NCBI RefSeq assembly: GCF_014529535.1
Contig: NW_023503302.1
Location: 5,194,314 to 5,258,313, forward strand
DNA length: 64,000 bases
Reading direction: 5' to 3'
DNA from: Bradysia coprophila
Taxonomy: Eukaryota > Arthropoda > Insecta > Diptera > Sciaridae
Part shown: in pieces, positions 62,043 through 64,000 of the stretch
How positions within the stretch are numbered: the first letter of the stretch is position 1
How the letters are laid out: each line of letters begins with the position of its first letter
The notes under the pieces: generated by a model
Told to the model about the DNA's origin: nothing
Databases searched by the model: none
What the model saw: the letters and a program-made list of their open reading frames with translations, nothing else
Position numbers and translations under genes: made by a program

Positions 62043-64000
62043 CTGTAAGCGAAAAATTTGAGTTTTTTATTGGATTGCAATGTAGTTGCGAAATATGAAG
62101 TTAGAAAATTTTTCTTTCGTTTATTTCAATTCATCCAATCCATGCAAGTACAATCACTTAATCTAGTACTTCAAAAGAAGTTCCAATGTTGAATTTTAAA
62201 AATGGCTTACGTTAATTGAATCCTTAAAACGAAAACATAGAACTAAAGAAAAGTATATTGGAAAATAAAACGATAAATAAAGAACCATAACCGGGCAGTA
62301 CGAGTCCTTTTTCGAGGACTGTATATTTTTCTTAAGATTTTCACCTTTCACATAAATTTTGCAGCCCAGAGTTGTAAAGTACTTTTTTAGTTTGACTATT
62401 GACCTCGGCTTCGTCTCGGATCAGCTCGGATCAGACGTAAAAACTGGTATATTCTGCCTTATGTAAATAACCGATATATTTCGCGAAAAATCGTATCACA
62501 AAGTTTCTTGCTTCATTGCAGGTTGTCTAATTTATGTAATGGGACGAGAGTGTCACTGTTCAGAAGAGATTTTGTCTCGAATATATGTTGTGACTGCAAG
62601 TTAAAGTATAACAAAGCAAGCTATGAGTCCTGCTTCCTATGTCAGAGCTTATTTTTAAGAATTAAATACCAAAAATTCCCAAAATTTATTAAAAAATTCC
62701 TTAATATCGTAAAAAAAAGTTGCCAAAAATAAGCCTCTATTATAAAGTAAAACTTTAAACAAAAAGATGTAACAGATTATGTGACTGCAAAAGACAAAAT
62801 TAATGAATCAGCTTTTGCCTAATTGATACTCAGAAAAAGTGACGTTCTATTGTATCGCATGTAAAAAGAATCATTTTATGCCTAGCTTTGGAGACGAATA
62901 TATAGCGTTCCTGAAACTCAACACATTTTTTATTACTAATTGCTCCTAAATCCCACTAGACGTACCCCTTTTTTCCGCAATTTCAAACGGAACCATTTTT
63001 CTTTTATGAAAAAAGACGACAAACTCTTTGAAATAAATTGCAAAAGAAGTCGTGCCTCTGTAATTCCACTGAAATATAAATACACAAAAAAGCTAATTGC
63101 CTTGATTGTTGGGTGAAAATGCCGTCTTCCTTTTTTTATTTATCACCGCAAATAAACTTCTTGATTTAAAGAAGAAGAAAAAACCTCCGGTATTCGTTGT
63201 CATACCTCAAACAATGTCAGTTGACGGCAACAAAAGGGACAATTTCTAAGTGAAATCGGTTAAGAAGATTTCGGAGTAAATTCTCAGATGAATAAGGCAC
63301 GTGGACGTAAGATGTGAGGCGGAGGCGGTGCGATGTAAATTGTATGTATTCAAATTGTTAGGACTTCTTCAGTTAAAAAAAATCATTTTAGAATGAAATA
63401 GCTGCAGCTGTAATGTGCTCTACTTATTGTTGCGAGCATTTTTTTTACACTCGTGAAACTAACACAGCTTGTAATCGCCGTTTTTTTCGTCTATAGCATT
63501 ACGAGGGATATAAAACATATTTTGCATTTTGTAATATCAAAACTTTTAGCTTTTGCTTCATCATTGCGACAGATTTCACCGGTAAGCTTTATGTCAAATT
63601 TAATTCCAATGTGCGAGCAAAGAAATATTTTATTTTAATCCAAAGTTTAGTATCAGTAAAACTTATACCTGATGATGGAGGTGGATAATGGATTAACAGT
63701 GACGAGACGAGTAATAATGCTAAATTTCGTGTGATAAAATCTATCCATTTTGATCACATACCAACATTGAATATCCATATCAAAGACCGTCTTTCCTTCT
63801 TTTCGACAATTTTTCACAAACGAAAACAGGAAATTCACTTAACTACTCCAACTGGAGTAATTTGTTTTTTTTATTGGAATACCTTTTTCCGCTACTCTGC
63901 TCACGGAAATTCGAAGTAAATATAAAAAGGAAAAATATTCACAGACCACACAAAAAAATAAATAAGGAAAAACGTAAAATATATAAATGTAAGAAAAATA
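62043..64000. other. Upstream of the first identified zinc-finger exon
   Basis: Probably further intron or 5' region of the zinc-finger gene. A GC-rich CTCGGCTTCGTCTCGG motif lies at about 62403-62418. A possible minus-strand donor at 63669/63668 (CATCATCAG/GTATAAG) has the right phase but the sequence before it is not convincing as an exon. Confidence 0.4.

Noticed and set aside
63669..63720. Candidate upstream exon of the zinc-finger gene ending PPPSS
   Set aside because: The donor and phase fit, but there is no good acceptor and the peptide is too short and generic to claim.
1..64000. tRNA or rRNA genes
   Set aside because: No stretch with a tRNA B-box and matching cloverleaf arms, and no rRNA-like sequence, was noticed in reading both strands.

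Overview
The window is nuclear DNA of an insect, most likely a nematoceran fly; a fungus-gnat-like genome is a guess, not a demonstration. The support is AT-rich sequence, short GT-AG introns (about 50-110 bp) in most genes, animal versions of housekeeping proteins, and a dense load of small foldback and hAT-type DNA transposons. Nothing bacterial or viral is visible.

Only four genes can be assembled with confidence. (1) Gcn2, minus strand, 13332-20508, nine coding exons, 1546 aa: the eIF2-alpha kinase that senses uncharged tRNA. (2) Mitochondrial polynucleotide phosphorylase, plus strand, 22424-25134, seven exons, 762 aa, divergent from Gcn2. (3) Mitochondrial peroxiredoxin Prx3, minus strand, 28464-29722, five coding exons, 220 aa. 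(4) The 3' part of a C2H2 zinc-finger gene, minus strand, 47045-62042, three small exons separated by introns of 5.9 and 8.5 kb. In all four, every exon joins in frame across canonical splice sites. The genes do not form a pathway; at most, PNPase and Prx3 both act in mitochondria and Gcn2 is a stress kinase.

The rest is repeat-dominated. 1-3260: two 415-bp direct repeats flank a 1-kb array of a 20-bp unit. 3260-13290: intergenic DNA with foldbacks and two copies of a MITE with 7-bp target duplications. 20509-22423: the Gcn2/PNPase divergent spacer with a small MITE. 25135-28460: a dispersed repeat and an 802-bp element. 29790-47040: about 17 kb with no confident gene but many MITEs, a 190-bp duplication, and a decayed hAT element followed by a second element inserted at the same 8-bp target. 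The zinc-finger introns hold a hAT element that was itself hit by another hAT-type element, a 333-bp near-perfect foldback, and a second copy of the 25.3-kb repeat.

The most interesting content is the transposon archaeology: three elements with CGAGGGG ends and perfect 8-bp target duplications, a triple target-site duplication around two neighbouring hAT-like elements, and a nested hAT whose transposase remnant is still readable.
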